Assembly: GCF_003151075.1 (NCBI RefSeq)
Contig: NZ_CP029482.1
Location: 868,001-932,000 of the forward strand
Direction of reading: 5' to 3'
Length of the DNA: 64,000 bases
DNA from: Pseudomonas sp. 31-12
Lineage (GTDB): Bacteria; Pseudomonadota; Gammaproteobacteria; Pseudomonadales; Pseudomonadaceae
Below, piece after piece: positions 1-9,063 of the stretch. Under the pieces are notes generated by a model, which worked only from the letters and a program-made list of their open reading frames with translations, had not been told where the DNA came from and did not search any database. A program made the translations under genes and the position numbers. The stretch's first letter is position 1. Each line of letters starts with the position of its first letter.

Positions 1-45
1 CAGTTGGCAGAAAAAGCTGCGTTCAACCCGAGAGAAAACTTCTGA
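1..45 (+). CDS. cbpA: CbpA (DnaJ-like co-chaperone), C-terminal end only
   Basis: Frame 1 reads QLAEKAAFNPRENF then stop at 43-45. The tail and the cbpM gene 23 bases downstream fit the C-terminus of the curved-DNA-binding, DnaJ-class co-chaperone CbpA. Only 14 residues are in the window, so the assignment rests mainly on the cbpA-cbpM gene order. Confidence 0.7.
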   Translation, partial: QLAEKAAFNPRENF

Positions 46-68
46 TCCAAGAGACGGAGTAGCCCATC

Positions 69-374
69 ATGAGCAACCCCCTGATCGTTCAACTGGACAT
101 GGCAGAATTCTGTGAGGCGACCGACCTGTCGGACGTCTACGTGATCGAAATCGTCGAGCACGGCATCCTCGAACCTCAGGGCAAGCAGCCCAAGGATTGG
201 CGTTTCAACGATTACGAACTGGCCCTGGCCAAGCGCGCCGCCAAGCTGCGGCGTGATCTGGAGCTGGAGTGGGAAGGCGTCGCCTTGGCGCTGGACCTGC
301 TGGAAGAGGTCCAGCAACTGCGGGCTGAGAACCGGATGCTCAAGCAGCGGTTGGGGCGGTTGGTGGTCGAGTAG
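69..374 (+). CDS. cbpM: Chaperone modulator CbpM
   Basis: This 101-residue cytoplasmic protein belongs to the CbpM family, small MerR-like helical proteins that bind the J-domain of CbpA and block both its co-chaperone and DNA-binding activity. The N-terminal half (VYVIEIVEHGILEPQG, then DWRFNDYEL) is the typical family signature. The C-terminal half is a leucine-rich, probably coiled-coil helix ending in LRAENRMLKQRLGRLV. The ATG at 69 has a GGAG ribosome site 9 bases upstream. It follows cbpA after 23 bases, so the two are surely co-transcribed. Length is normal for the family. Confidence 0.93.
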   Translation: MSNPLIVQLDMAEFCEATDLSDVYVIEIVEHGILEPQGKQPKDWRFNDYELALAKRAAKLRRDLELEWEGVALALDLLEEVQQLRAENRMLKQRLGRLVVE

Positions 375-409
375 CTGGCCTGAGGTTTTGTGTCGTTTGA
401 CATGGCCCC

Positions 410-500
410 TTCGCGAGCAAGCTCGCTCCCACAGGGATCTCTGTCGTTCACATATTCTGCATTCACAGAAAAAACGGTGGGAGCGGGTTGCCCGCGATGA
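410..500. repeat. REP pair (REPIN) after cbpM
   Basis: Two inverted REP arms, about 411-436 and 477-500, share the core GCGAGCAAGCTCGCTCCCAC and its inverse. They lie between the convergent cbpM and histidine kinase genes. This is the first of eleven such pairs in the window. Confidence 0.85.
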
Positions 501-522
501 ACGATGACGCGGTCTCACCCCG

Positions 523-1680
523 TCAGATCTTGCGCGGCAACACCACGGTAAACAGCGTGCCATCCGCCTCACTGGAACTGACCTCGATCGTTCCTCTGTG
601 CGCATCGACCACTTCCTTGACGATAAACAATCCCAGGCCAAGGCTCGTGGAGGGCTGGCCGAGTTCCTCGTCAGCGCTGCGCACCAGCGGATCGAAAATC
701 GTGCCGATCGCGTCTTCGGAAATCGGAGCGCCGTAGTTATGCACCGTCAGGCGGACTGTGTCTGGCTCGCCTGTCAGGGTCAGCGTCACATCACGTGTGT
801 TCAAGCCATGCTGCAAGGCGTTGCCGATCAGGTTCTGCAGCAGTTGAGCCACCCGCCCGGCATCCCAGGCACCTCGGGTATCGCCCTTTACGTTGACCGT
901 CGGATCGCACTCCGGATTACCGGCGCAGGCTTCGGCAATCGCCGCCTGTACGGCATCGGCCAAGTCCATCGGCGCCGGTTCGATCGGCAGGCTTTTACCC
1001 AGGCGACTGCGCACCAGTTCCAGCAAATCACTGACCATCGCCGCCATGTGTCGCGCGCCATGCTTGATATTGACCGCGCAGGCCAGTGCATCGCCTTCAA
1101 GCGTGGTTTTGCGTAGCAGCAATTCGGTGGACATGCTCACCGCTTGCAACGGTGCCCGAAGGTCGTGCCCAAGGATCGCCAGAAAGATGTCCCGTGAGCG
1201 ATTGACCTGTTCGGCATAAGCAGCGGTCGATTCGGCAAGGGCTTCGTCGATCGCTTCGTTGAAACGGATCATGTCCTGGAAGTAATTCAGGTCCGGCGAC
1301 TCCAGGCTGCCGACCCACAACCGAATCACACAGGCCCGCAGATGACGGAATTCGCTGGTCATCTGCACCAGGTCGAAGCCCACGGTGTGCCGCAATTCGC
1401 CATGGCTGGCGCCCGCTTCATCCAGGCTCGGGGTTTTTTCCGGGCCTTCGCCCTTGGCCTTGGCCATCTGTTCGCGGGTGGTTTGCGCGGTGGTCATGTC
1501 TCGCGCCGCGGCCAACAAAATGGCCTTGGCGTGATCGCGCAAGGCGACCCGGTCCATGGTTTCGGCGGCCGGGGTGATCGTTCTGGCGAATTGTTCCCAT
1601 TCATCGACGATACGGTCCACGTGTTGCCTGATGAATTCGGATAAGCGCATGGCCGTTACCTGGCTGGAAATTCTGGGCAT
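523..1680 (-). CDS. Sensor histidine kinase with RsbRD-like N-terminal helical domain
   Basis: A 385-residue protein without membrane segments, so probably a cytoplasmic sensor. Residues 10-150 are helical and resemble the RsbRD N-terminal domain (RLSEFIRQHVDRIVDEWEQF). A HisKA dimerisation helix follows, with the phospho-acceptor at H172 in AILGHDLRAPLQ. A HATPase_c domain completes it: N-box near LLQNLIGNALQHG and G-box STSLGLGLFIVKEV. No receiver domain and no response regulator gene is adjacent, so it looks like an orphan kinase. The ATG at 1680 has AAGGGG just upstream. A second ATG at 1650 (MRLSEFIRQ) is an alternative start closer to the conserved domain. The signal and the partner are unknown. 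Confidence 0.85.
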   Translation of the reverse strand: MPRISSQVTAMRLSEFIRQHVDRIVDEWEQFARTITPAAETMDRVALRDHAKAILLAAARDMTTAQTTREQMAKAKGEGPEKTPSLDEAGASHGELRHTVGFDLVQMTSEFRHLRACVIRLWVGSLESPDLNYFQDMIRFNEAIDEALAESTAAYAEQVNRSRDIFLAILGHDLRAPLQAVSMSTELLLRKTTLEGDALACAVNIKHGARHMAAMVSDLLELVRSRLGKSLPIEPAPMDLADAVQAAIAEACAGNPECDPTVNVKGDTRGAWDAGRVAQLLQNLIGNALQHGLNTRDVTLTLTGEPDTVRLTVHNYGAPISEDAIGTIFDPLVRSADEELGQPSTSLGLGLFIVKEVVDAHRGTIEVSSSEADGTLFTVVLPRKI

Positions 1681-1888
1681 CTTATCCCCTTTACCGACGG
1701 GTAAGAACTACCGCTGACAAACCGGATCATGCCTGCGCTTTGTGCGGGTGGTATTTAGTTGTTTTTTAGATTCTGAACCTGGATGTTGTTGTATGTTTTG
1801 TCGCTGTTTTTCAGCAGTAATTTAAACTTTTGTTTTTGTTGGTATTGACTAAGCTGGGTGCTCTTTTGGCCGCATAAGGATATGCGCA
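1681..1888. promoter_or_regulatory. AT-rich divergent intergenic region upstream of the NEL effector
   Basis: This 208-base gap separates the minus-strand kinase from the plus-strand effector and must hold both promoters. Bases 1755-1860 are very T-rich compared with the GC-rich flanks, as is common for silenced or acquired virulence genes. No clear -35/-10 pair stands out. The effector's ribosome site TAAGGA lies at 1875-1880. Confidence 0.5.
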
Positions 1889-4800
1889 ATGAATGAGTTA
1901 TCAGAAGATCCACTTGTTGATGTTTATCCGGAAGTAAACACCAGCGAGAACGTTTATGCGAATTATCTTGCAACTAAAGTTCCCGGTGTCATTAAAAAAC
2001 CGTCCATAGCGAGACAGGTATTGATTGCAGATCTGAAGCCGGTCTTTCCCGAGTGGTACGTAAAGGCCAGCGCTATCGATCGTCACTATCTCAAGGAACT
2101 CATCGGTGAGCGTTGGCGATTGCAAGACACTCTGGATGACACCCTGGGAGATTTACAAAAGGACATCAATGCCTTCGCTGAACCCTTACTCGTCAAGGCG
2201 CTGAAAGAAAAGCTGAACCTGACACTGGATGTCCACGCAACGACGGTGCGGCTTTATATTCCCGCGCTGCTGGGTTTTGGCATCGACACCCATGCCAGCC
2301 GGCTCAGGCAGTCCACCCTGCTGGAGGCTGCGCTGCACAACTTCGAGGAGGCTGAAACCCGTGCAGGCGCCTTTCGCGATGGCTCCGGTGTTTTCACCAC
2401 CGATGCCGAAGGGGCCCTGAAGCGCCATCCGTTGACCATCGAGCGCTTTGCGAGCCTCTGCCGGAGTCTGGATCTCGGTGCGCAGTATCAGCGGCACATT
2501 AGCGGTTTGCTGGACCCTGCCGGGATTGATGCAAAGGCGTCCCTCGAGCGGCATTTCATCGGCACCGAAAAGGCGGCGTTCAATGAGTCAGCGATGATTG
2601 CGTATTTGAAGGGCGATATCACTTCTTATGCGCATGGCAAGTTACAGCAACTCCGGGATAACCAGGCGAACATCTCGCTGAATAATCGCCCATTACAATC
2701 TCATCGATTGTCCCTGTTGGGTGTGAAACTGTCGGGAATCGTGTTGTTCAGTGCTGTGGCTGATCCATCGCGAATCAAACAAATCTACGATGACCTGGTT
2801 CCGACACATCAACAAACCATGCTGGAGTGGTCGCGCAAACTGGCTGTTTTGCCCGGGCAGGAGTTTGATCAGTTCAAACTGCTCAAGGCGTTTTTTTCCA
2901 ACGGTCCTTCCGGTGTCGTCGAAGAGATGCTGCGCAGGGACGATATCGACAAACAAAGTCGACTAGACGGAACCTTGATCGCCTACGTGCCCGACGACCC
3001 CGATCATCCCTTGAAAGAATATGCCTCCTTCACCGATTTCATGAAGGCGCTGACGAGCCAGCTTCGCTCGGCGGACTATCAACAATTTTTCAGCCGATTC
3101 GTACCGCAAAAAGACAAGGGCGTGTTTTTCGCTCGCGTCAGGGAGCGCTTCACTACCTTTACCTGGCATCACCGCGAACCGTTGAGCATGGGGCCCTGGT
3201 GGCGGGAAACTGCAGTTGAAAACCCCCATGCGGAGCCGATCACCAATGTGATTGAGGGCGCGCTGTGGCCTCAGCTCAGTCGATGGCGCTGCGACAAGGC
3301 CATCGCGGATGCGCGACACATTGCCGTTCCCACTGATGATGAAGATGCCAATGCTCGCTGGAGGCGACTGAGCAGCTATCTGAACATCGGCTGGAACGTG
3401 TTCAACTTCGGCGCGATGCTGGTGCCGGGCCTGGGAGAGGCCATGCTGGGCATCATGGTCGGGCAAATGCTGCTTGAAACCATGGAGGGCATTGAAGACT
3501 GGAGCAAGGGCGACAAGGAAGAGGCGGCGGCTCTCCTGATCGGTGTCCTGATCAATGCTGCGCAGCTGGCAATCATGGCGGCAGGGCATGTGTTGCCGAC
3601 GGGCGCAGCGGCAACGGTCAAGCCTTCGCCTTTTGTAGACCAGTTGAAGCCGGTCGTGCGCTCTGACGGCACCACCCGTCTCTGGAACCCGGACCTGAGC
3701 GCTTACGAGCATCAAGTCAGTTTGAGTCCCGACTCGAAGCCCGACGAGCGAGGCCTTCACGTGCACGGCGATAAGGAGTTGCTGCCGCGCGACGGCAAAT
3801 ATTTCGCGGTGCAGGACGATCCACTGACCGGCCAGCCAAGGATGCAGCATCCGGACCGGCCCACGGCCTACCAGCCAAAACTTGAACACAATGGCGCCGG
3901 TGCCTGGCACACCGAACTCGACCGTCCTGTCGAATGGACCTCGGCCGAGCTCATGCGGGGGCTGGGGTCGAAGCTAGAAGCGTTCGATGATGCAATGCTT
4001 GAACGCATCCGTATCGCCAGTGGTATCGAAGAAGGTGTGTTGCGTCGGCTGCATGTCGAAAACGAAGCGCCGCCCGCGTTGCTGGTCGACACAATCAACC
4101 GGTTCAAGGTGTGGGCGGACACGGGGAAGCTGCCTGAAAACGGCCAGTCAAACGTTGCCGACGCCAGGACGCTTCAGGACACTTTTGCGCAATTGCCCGC
4201 CAACATGGCTGAGGAGCTACTGAGCGCCGCTGATCCGGCTGACTTGCGAGTGCTGGCCGAGAAAAAGAGTATCGGCTTGCACCTCAGGCAACAGGCAGGC
4301 GCCGCCTCGCTGGAGGTGCGTCTGGCGCGTGCCTATGAAGGGCTGTTCCTTGATTCACTGCAGGCGCTGGATACGGAAAGGCTGGCACTGCATAGCCTGG
4401 AAAGCTTGCCGGACTGGCCGCAGGATGTGCGCATCGAGATTCGCGAGCATTCTTTCACTGGCCGTCTGCGCGACAGCATTGGCCCTGAAGAGGCGGATGT
4501 GCGCAAAGTCCTGGTCAGCACGGAGAACGGTTATGAAGCGCGGGATGCCGAGGACAACCATCTGCATGGCGCCGATGACCTGTTTTCATCGGTGTTGCAT
4601 GCCCTGCCTGACGCTGAGCGCAAAGCACTGGGTTTTGAAATCAATCAAGGGGCGACACTCAAGCACACCGTTCAAAATGCACCATTGGCACGTGACAGGC
4701 TGCGCCCGATGCTGGCGGACAACCCTCCGCGCAGGCCTGCCTATGATCCCGAGACGGATAAGGTGCGCGGTGGAATGCTCGCGTCTCAAGGCATTCGACG

Positions 4801-6658
4801 GCTCACCGGACGACTGACATTGCAGGAACGCGTCAGGAGCGTGCGGCCGGGCTGGACGGAGGAGGAAGCTCAGGCTTATCTCGACGGCGGTGGCAGTGAA
4901 GCTGATCCGGAGCAGCGGGCAAGCGCACTGGAAGCGGAATTCAACCGCCTCAACGCCAACTTCCAGCGCTGGCTGAACTTGCCGACCGAAGCGTTCAGGT
5001 TCAGCCCCGCGGGCATTGCCGAATGGCAGTCCAGAAACAAACTCTACAAGGCCATTCGGCAGTGCTGGCAGCAAACCGGGCCGAGAGACGTGGACTCTTA
5101 CGGCAATCTGCAAGGTGCGGCGTTGGACCTGAGAAATATCCCCTTGGGCAGGCATTTGGGGACAATGCCCACCCTTGAGGCCAATTTCGAGCATGTCACC
5201 AGCCTGAACCTGCTGGGCACCGAACTCATCGATGCACAGGTGTCTTTTCTCGATCATTTCCCAAAGCTCCGTTTGCTGAATCTCACCCGTAACAAGCTGA
5301 CGAGATTTCCTCGTGCACTGGGAAAAATGTGGGGGCTGACGGAGTTGTATCTCGGCGATAACCGGATTGTGCTGGATACGCAGGGAGCTTCGTACTTTAG
5401 ATGGCTTACCCGACTTCAAAGTCTCGATTTGCAGGGAAACCCGTTAGGGCGAGTGCCGGATATCGGCGGTATGCGCATGCTGCATACGGTGATGCTGGGT
5501 GAGACCGGTATCAATACCTGGCCGGCCGGACTGTTTTCTCAACCCCGATTCAGACATTTTTACTTGAACCTGCAGCGCAATAAGCTGACGGTCATCCCCC
5601 AGGTTACGGCCGGCTCTGTGGAGGCGGAGCTGGTCGCGCGAACGGTATTGAGTCGTGACCCGCAATGGCTGTCGCCCGAGAATCTAGACACGCTAAGAGG
5701 CCATATCAGGTCCGTCGGTCTGGACCCTGATCGACCGTATCCACCCCGAGGCGTGCGTGACAGTCTTGACTGGGAGGAAGGATTGACGCGGCCCGAATGG
5801 GTTGCCCGGCAGCGGATATGGAATGAGGTGGAGGACGAGTTCGGCTCGGTGCCCTTTTTCAATCAGATCAGGAAGCTCACTCAATCAACCCATTTCATGA
5901 CCGACAGAGTCTTCAGGGTGGACATGACCCAAAAGCTCTGGCGAATGCTGGAAGCCATGTCCAAGGACAGTGAGCTGCGACGCAATCTGTTTGTGATGGG
6001 CAGGGATGAGGTCACCCAATGCGTTGATGCCGGGGCGCAGTTGTTCAATGCGATGGGCGTAGAAGTGCTGATCCATGAGGCCTACGCGTTGGCCAGCCCT
6101 GGCTTGGTGGAGGCCGAACTGGTGCAGTTGGCCAGAGGCAAATCCCGGCTTGATGAGTTGAGCCGGATCGCCCGTAAAGTGATCGCCGAACGCCTGGCGA
6201 ACGGTGAGCAATTCAGGGTTGTCGATGCCAACGGGCGAGTCTCGGGAAGTATCGATGAGGTCGAGGTCCACCTGGCTTACATGACGGATCTGGCAGAACG
6301 ACTCGACCTGCCCTGGCAGTCTCGTGACTTGCAGTTTCGCACCCACACGGGCGTCACCCCGCAGATGATCGAAAGTGCCTATCGGCGGGTACTGGATCTT
6401 GAAGCCGGCGATTTACTGCGTGACTCGATCATCGAACAGCCGTTCTGGGAGACTTACATCCAGGGCTCGAATCGAAGCGCGTTCAAGGTTTTCAGGCGCC
6501 GAATAGATGCGACAACGGAGTTTTACATGGCGCTTGATAGGCGGGCGACCGAACCGGATTTTCGCTTGAGGCGAAGGCCGATCTCAAGCAGGAACTCAGG
6601 GTACTCGCCGCCGAACTGGGTAAACCTGAAAGCGCGATTGCCCCGGGGCAGGTCATGA
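1889..6658 (+). CDS. NEL-type E3 ubiquitin ligase effector with dermonecrotic-toxin-like N-terminus and LRRs; C-terminal frameshift
   Basis: A 1,589-residue frame. The N-terminal third (PVFPEWYVKASAIDR onward) resembles the DUF6543/dermonecrotic-toxin-like domain of large Pseudomonas proteins. Residues about 498-575 form hydrophobic helices (FNFGAMLVPGLGEAMLGIM; ALLIGVLINAAQLAIMAAG). Leucine-rich repeats occupy about 1105-1235 (LRLLNLTRNKLTRFPRALG; LQSLDLQGNPLGRVPDI). The rest matches the NEL ubiquitin ligase domain of IpaH, SlrP and SspH, with the C-x-D motif at C1378-V-D1380 (EVTQCVDAGAQLFNAMG). Such ligases act inside eukaryotic cells, but no secretion signal is visible. The start has TAAGGA 8 bases upstream. 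The last roughly 30 residues (after DRRATEPDF) are arginine-rich nonsense. The natural ending continues in another frame to 6801, so a one-base loss near 6559-6562 is inferred. Confidence 0.85.
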   Translation: MNELSEDPLVDVYPEVNTSENVYANYLATKVPGVIKKPSIARQVLIADLKPVFPEWYVKASAIDRHYLKELIGERWRLQDTLDDTLGDLQKDINAFAEPLLVKALKEKLNLTLDVHATTVRLYIPALLGFGIDTHASRLRQSTLLEAALHNFEEAETRAGAFRDGSGVFTTDAEGALKRHPLTIERFASLCRSLDLGAQYQRHISGLLDPAGIDAKASLERHFIGTEKAAFNESAMIAYLKGDITSYAHGKLQQLRDNQANISLNNRPLQSHRLSLLGVKLSGIVLFSAVADPSRIKQIYDDLVPTHQQTMLEWSRKLAVLPGQEFDQFKLLKAFFSNGPSGVVEEMLRRDDIDKQSRLDGTLIAYVPDDPDHPLKEYASFTDFMKALTSQLRSADYQQFFSRFVPQKDKGVFFARVRERFTTFTWHHREPLSMGPWWRETAVENPHAEPITNVIEGALWPQLSRWRCDKAIADARHIAVPTDDEDANARWRRLSSYLNIGWNVFNFGAMLVPGLGEAMLGIMVGQMLLETMEGIEDWSKGDKEEAAALLIGVLINAAQLAIMAAGHVLPTGAAATVKPSPFVDQLKPVVRSDGTTRLWNPDLSAYEHQVSLSPDSKPDERGLHVHGDKELLPRDGKYFAVQDDPLTGQPRMQHPDRPTAYQPKLEHNGAGAWHTELDRPVEWTSAELMRGLGSKLEAFDDAMLERIRIASGIEEGVLRRLHVENEAPPALLVDTINRFKVWADTGKLPENGQSNVADARTLQDTFAQLPANMAEELLSAADPADLRVLAEKKSIGLHLRQQAGAASLEVRLARAYEGLFLDSLQALDTERLALHSLESLPDWPQDVRIEIREHSFTGRLRDSIGPEEADVRKVLVSTENGYEARDAEDNHLHGADDLFSSVLHALPDAERKALGFEINQGATLKHTVQNAPLARDRLRPMLADNPPRRPAYDPETDKVRGGMLASQGIRRLTGRLTLQERVRSVRPGWTEEEAQAYLDGGGSEADPEQRASALEAEFNRLNANFQRWLNLPTEAFRFSPAGIAEWQSRNKLYKAIRQCWQQTGPRDVDSYGNLQGAALDLRNIPLGRHLGTMPTLEANFEHVTSLNLLGTELIDAQVSFLDHFPKLRLLNLTRNKLTRFPRALGKMWGLTELYLGDNRIVLDTQGASYFRWLTRLQSLDLQGNPLGRVPDIGGMRMLHTVMLGETGINTWPAGLFSQPRFRHFYLNLQRNKLTVIPQVTAGSVEAELVARTVLSRDPQWLSPENLDTLRGHIRSVGLDPDRPYPPRGVRDSLDWEEGLTRPEWVARQRIWNEVEDEFGSVPFFNQIRKLTQSTHFMTDRVFRVDMTQKLWRMLEAMSKDSELRRNLFVMGRDEVTQCVDAGAQLFNAMGVEVLIHEAYALASPGLVEAELVQLARGKSRLDELSRIARKVIAERLANGEQFRVVDANGRVSGSIDEVEVHLAYMTDLAERLDLPWQSRDLQFRTHTGVTPQMIESAYRRVLDLEAGDLLRDSIIEQPFWETYIQGSNRSAFKVFRRRIDATTEFYMALDRRATEPDFRLRRRPISSRNSGYSPPNWVNLKARLPRGRS

Positions 6659-6801
6659 CCGACGAGACCTATGCTGCTGAGTTGAACGTGATCGACACCG
6701 AGATGAAAGCGTTGTTGAAGACCCTGACCCAACAGGCGATGGATCGGGCGAAACTGCAAAGGGTGGAGAATCCCTTTACGGTCGAAACAGCAACCGATTG
6801 A
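6563..6801 (+). pseudogene. Displaced C-terminus of the NEL effector, in the -1 frame
   Basis: From the T-run at 6559-6562 the frame beginning at positions 1 mod 3 reads SLEAKADLKQELRVLAAE, then a helical stretch with MTDETYAAELNVIDTEMKAL, and stops at 6799-6801. This helical, acidic/leucine tail looks like a normal NEL-protein ending. The effector's own frame ends in RRRPISSRN-type sequence at 6658. A terminator follows 18 bases after 6801 but 161 bases after 6658, which supports 6801 as the original end. Confidence 0.7.
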
Positions 6802-6819
6802 CCTGACAATACAGCCGTC

Positions 6820-6857
6820 CCGGCACGAAGACTGATGACCTTCGTGCCGGATTTTTA
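6820..6857 (+). terminator. Rho-independent terminator of the NEL effector gene
   Basis: An 11-base-pair perfect stem pairs CCGGCACGAAG (6820-6830) with CTTCGTGCCGG (6840-6850). It has a 9-base loop and is followed by ATTTTTAT. The T-run is on the plus strand only, so it serves the effector and not ureC. Confidence 0.92.
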
Positions 6858-6871
6858 TGCCTGACCGGATA

Positions 6872-8572
6872 TCAGAACAGGAAGTAACGCTGGGCCATCG
6901 GCAGCACATCCGCTGGCTCACACCAGAGCAAAACCCCATCAGCCTTGACCTGATAAGTCTGCGGGTCGACATCAATGTTCGGCAGATAGTCGTTGTGAAT
7001 CAGGTCGGTTTTCTGCACCTCGCGACACCCTTTGACCACAGCGATTTTCTTCTTCAAACCCAACGCTTCAGGCAAGCCAGCCTCCTGCGCCGCCTGGCTG
7101 ATAAAGGTCAGGCTGGTGGCGTGCAACGAGCCGCCGTAGCTGGCAAACATCGGTCGGTAGTGCACCGGTTGCGGCGTCGGAATCGAGGCATTGGCATCGC
7201 CCATCAGGCTGGCGGCGATGGCGCCACCCTTGAGGATGAGCGTCGGTTTGACCCCGAAAAACGCCGGACGCCAGAGCACCAGGTCCGCCCATTTACCCAC
7301 TTCGACCGAGCCTACTTCATGGCTGATGCCGTGGGTGATCGCCGGGTTGATCGTGTACTTGGCGATGTAGCGTTTGGCGCGGAAGTTGTCGTTGCCTTCG
7401 CCATCGCCCGGCAGTGGGCCGCGCTGTTTTTTCATCTTGTCGGCGGTTTGCCAGGTGCGCGTGATGACTTCGCCGACACGGCCCATGGCCTGGCTGTCGG
7501 AGCTGATCATCGAGAACGCGCCGAGGTCGTGTAGGATGTCTTCGGCAGCGATGGTTTCGCGACGGATGCGGCTTTCGGCGAAGGCCACGTCTTCGGCGAT
7601 GCTCGGGTCCAGGTGGTGGCAGACCATCAGCATGTCGAGGTGTTCGTCGATGGTGTTGCGGGTGAACGGCCGGGTCGGATTGGTCGAGCTCGGCAGCACA
7701 TTGGCAAAACCGCAGGCCTTGATGATGTCCGGAGCATGACCGCCACCCGCACCTTCGGTGTGATAGGTGTGGATGGTGCGGCCCTTGAAGGCGGCGAGGG
7801 TGGTTTCGACAAAGCCCGACTCGTTGAGCGTGTCGGTGTGGATCGCGACCTGCACGTCGTATTGGTCGGCGACGTTCAGGCAGTTGTCGATGCTCGCCGG
7901 GGTGGTGCCCCAGTCTTCGTGCAACTTCAGGCCGATGGCGCCGGCCTTGACCTGCTCGATCAACGGCTCCGGCAGGCTGGCGTTGCCCTTGCCGGTGAAG
8001 CCGATGTTCATCGGGAAGGCATCGGCTGCTTGAAGCATGCGCGCCAGGTGCCACGGCCCGGAGGTGCAGGTGGTGGCGTTGGTGCCGGTGGCCGGGCCGG
8101 TGCCGCCACCGATCATGGTGGTGACGCCGCTCATCAGCGCTTCTTCGATCTGCTGCGGGCAGATGAAGTGGATGTGCGTGTCAATGCCACCGGCGGTGAG
8201 GATCATGCCTTCCCCGGCAATGACTTCGGTGCTGGCGCCGACCGCGATGGTCACGTTCGGCTGGATGTCCGGATTGCCGGCCTTGCCGATCGCGGCGATG
8301 CGCCCGTCCTTGAGGCCGACGTCGGCCTTGACGATGCCCCAGTGGTCGATGATCAGCGCGTTGGTGATCAGGGTGTCGACGACCTCTGCGGCTAAAAGCT
8401 GGCTCTGGCCCTGGCCATCACGGATGACTTTGCCGCCGCCGAATTTCACTTCTTCGCCGTAGGTGGTGAAGTCTTTTTCCACTTCGATCCACAGCTCGGT
8501 ATCGGCCAGACGGACCTTGTCACCGACGGTGGGGCCGAACATGTCGGCGTAGGCTTGTCTGGAAATCTTCAT
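6872..8572 (-). CDS. ureC: Urease alpha subunit
   Basis: The catalytic subunit of nickel urease, which hydrolyses urea to ammonia and carbamate in the cytoplasm. From the ATG at 8572 it is 566 residues, the normal length. The frame can be opened at a GTG two codons earlier, but that adds nothing conserved, and AAGG sits 7 bases before the ATG. Visible active-site elements are the nickel histidines in [11 protein letters not shown], the lysine that is carbamylated in [11 protein letters not shown] (about K216), [12 protein letters not shown], the flap cysteine and histidine in MVCHHLDP, and the aspartate in SSDSQAMGR. It is the last urease gene in the transcript. The nickel-insertion genes ureE, ureF and ureG are not in the window. 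Confidence 0.98.
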   Translation of the reverse strand: MKISRQAYADMFGPTVGDKVRLADTELWIEVEKDFTTYGEEVKFGGGKVIRDGQGQSQLLAAEVVDTLITNALIIDHWGIVKADVGLKDGRIAAIGKAGNPDIQPNVTIAVGASTEVIAGEGMILTAGGIDTHIHFICPQQIEEALMSGVTTMIGGGTGPATGTNATTCTSGPWHLARMLQAADAFPMNIGFTGKGNASLPEPLIEQVKAGAIGLKLHEDWGTTPASIDNCLNVADQYDVQVAIHTDTLNESGFVETTLAAFKGRTIHTYHTEGAGGGHAPDIIKACGFANVLPSSTNPTRPFTRNTIDEHLDMLMVCHHLDPSIAEDVAFAESRIRRETIAAEDILHDLGAFSMISSDSQAMGRVGEVITRTWQTADKMKKQRGPLPGDGEGNDNFRAKRYIAKYTINPAITHGISHEVGSVEVGKWADLVLWRPAFFGVKPTLILKGGAIAASLMGDANASIPTPQPVHYRPMFASYGGSLHATSLTFISQAAQEAGLPEALGLKKKIAVVKGCREVQKTDLIHNDYLPNIDVDPQTYQVKADGVLLWCEPADVLPMAQRYFLF

Positions 8573-8614
8573 GTGCACGCCTTGAAAGTAAGTTGCGGCA
8601 ATCCGCGGTCCATT

Positions 8615-8748
8615 GTGGCGAGGGAGCTTGCTCCCGCTCGAGTGCGAAGCGCTCGCAATACAGGTGGCGCTATTTAGCTGAATAACCGTGGCGGTAGGTT
8701 TTTACGACTGCTGCGCAGCCGAGCGGGAGCAAGCTCCCTCGCCACAGG
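8615..8748. repeat. REP pair (REPIN) between ureB and ureC
   Basis: Inverted arms at about 8616-8640 and 8720-8746 share GCGAGGGAGCTTGCTCCCGC and its inverse. It sits inside the urease transcription unit, where it could affect the relative expression of ureB and ureC. Confidence 0.85.
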
Positions 8749-8754
8749 GGTCGA

Positions 8755-9063
8755 TCAGTCAAGGTCACCCATGATCCTGCCAGCAAACCCGAACACCCGG
8801 CGATGCCCGGCCAGGTCCACCAGTTCAACCTCGCGGCTCTGTCCCGGCTCGAAGCGCACGGCGGTGCCGGCGGGGATGTTCAGGCGCATGCCGCGACTGG
8901 CCGCGCGGTCGAAGGTCAGGGCGTCATTGGTTTCGAAGAAGTGGTAATGCGAGCCGACCTGAATTGGCCGGTCGCCGCTGTTGGCCACCTTCAGACTGAC
9001 CGTGCGGCGCCCCACATTGAGTTCGATGTCGCCAGGCTGGATCTGGTATTCACCGGGAATCAT
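8755..9063 (-). CDS. ureB: Urease beta subunit
   Basis: This 102-residue structural subunit packs against UreC and UreA in the urease trimer. [16 protein letters not shown] at the N-terminus and [21 protein letters not shown] are strongly conserved in the family. The ATG at 9063 overlaps the stop of the upstream acetyltransferase gene by one base (TGATG). The codon before it is TTG and is unlikely to be used. The overlap implies translational coupling. Some bacteria fuse this subunit with UreA; here they are separate and two acetyltransferase genes lie between them. Confidence 0.97.
   Translation of the reverse strand: MIPGEYQIQPGDIELNVGRRTVSLKVANSGDRPIQVGSHYHFFETNDALTFDRAASRGMRLNIPAGTAVRFEPGQSREVELVDLAGHRRVFGFAGRIMGDLD

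Noticed and set aside
2963..3910. 315-codon open frame opposite the NEL effector
   Set aside because: Lies wholly within the effector coding region, no ribosome site and no recognisable domain.
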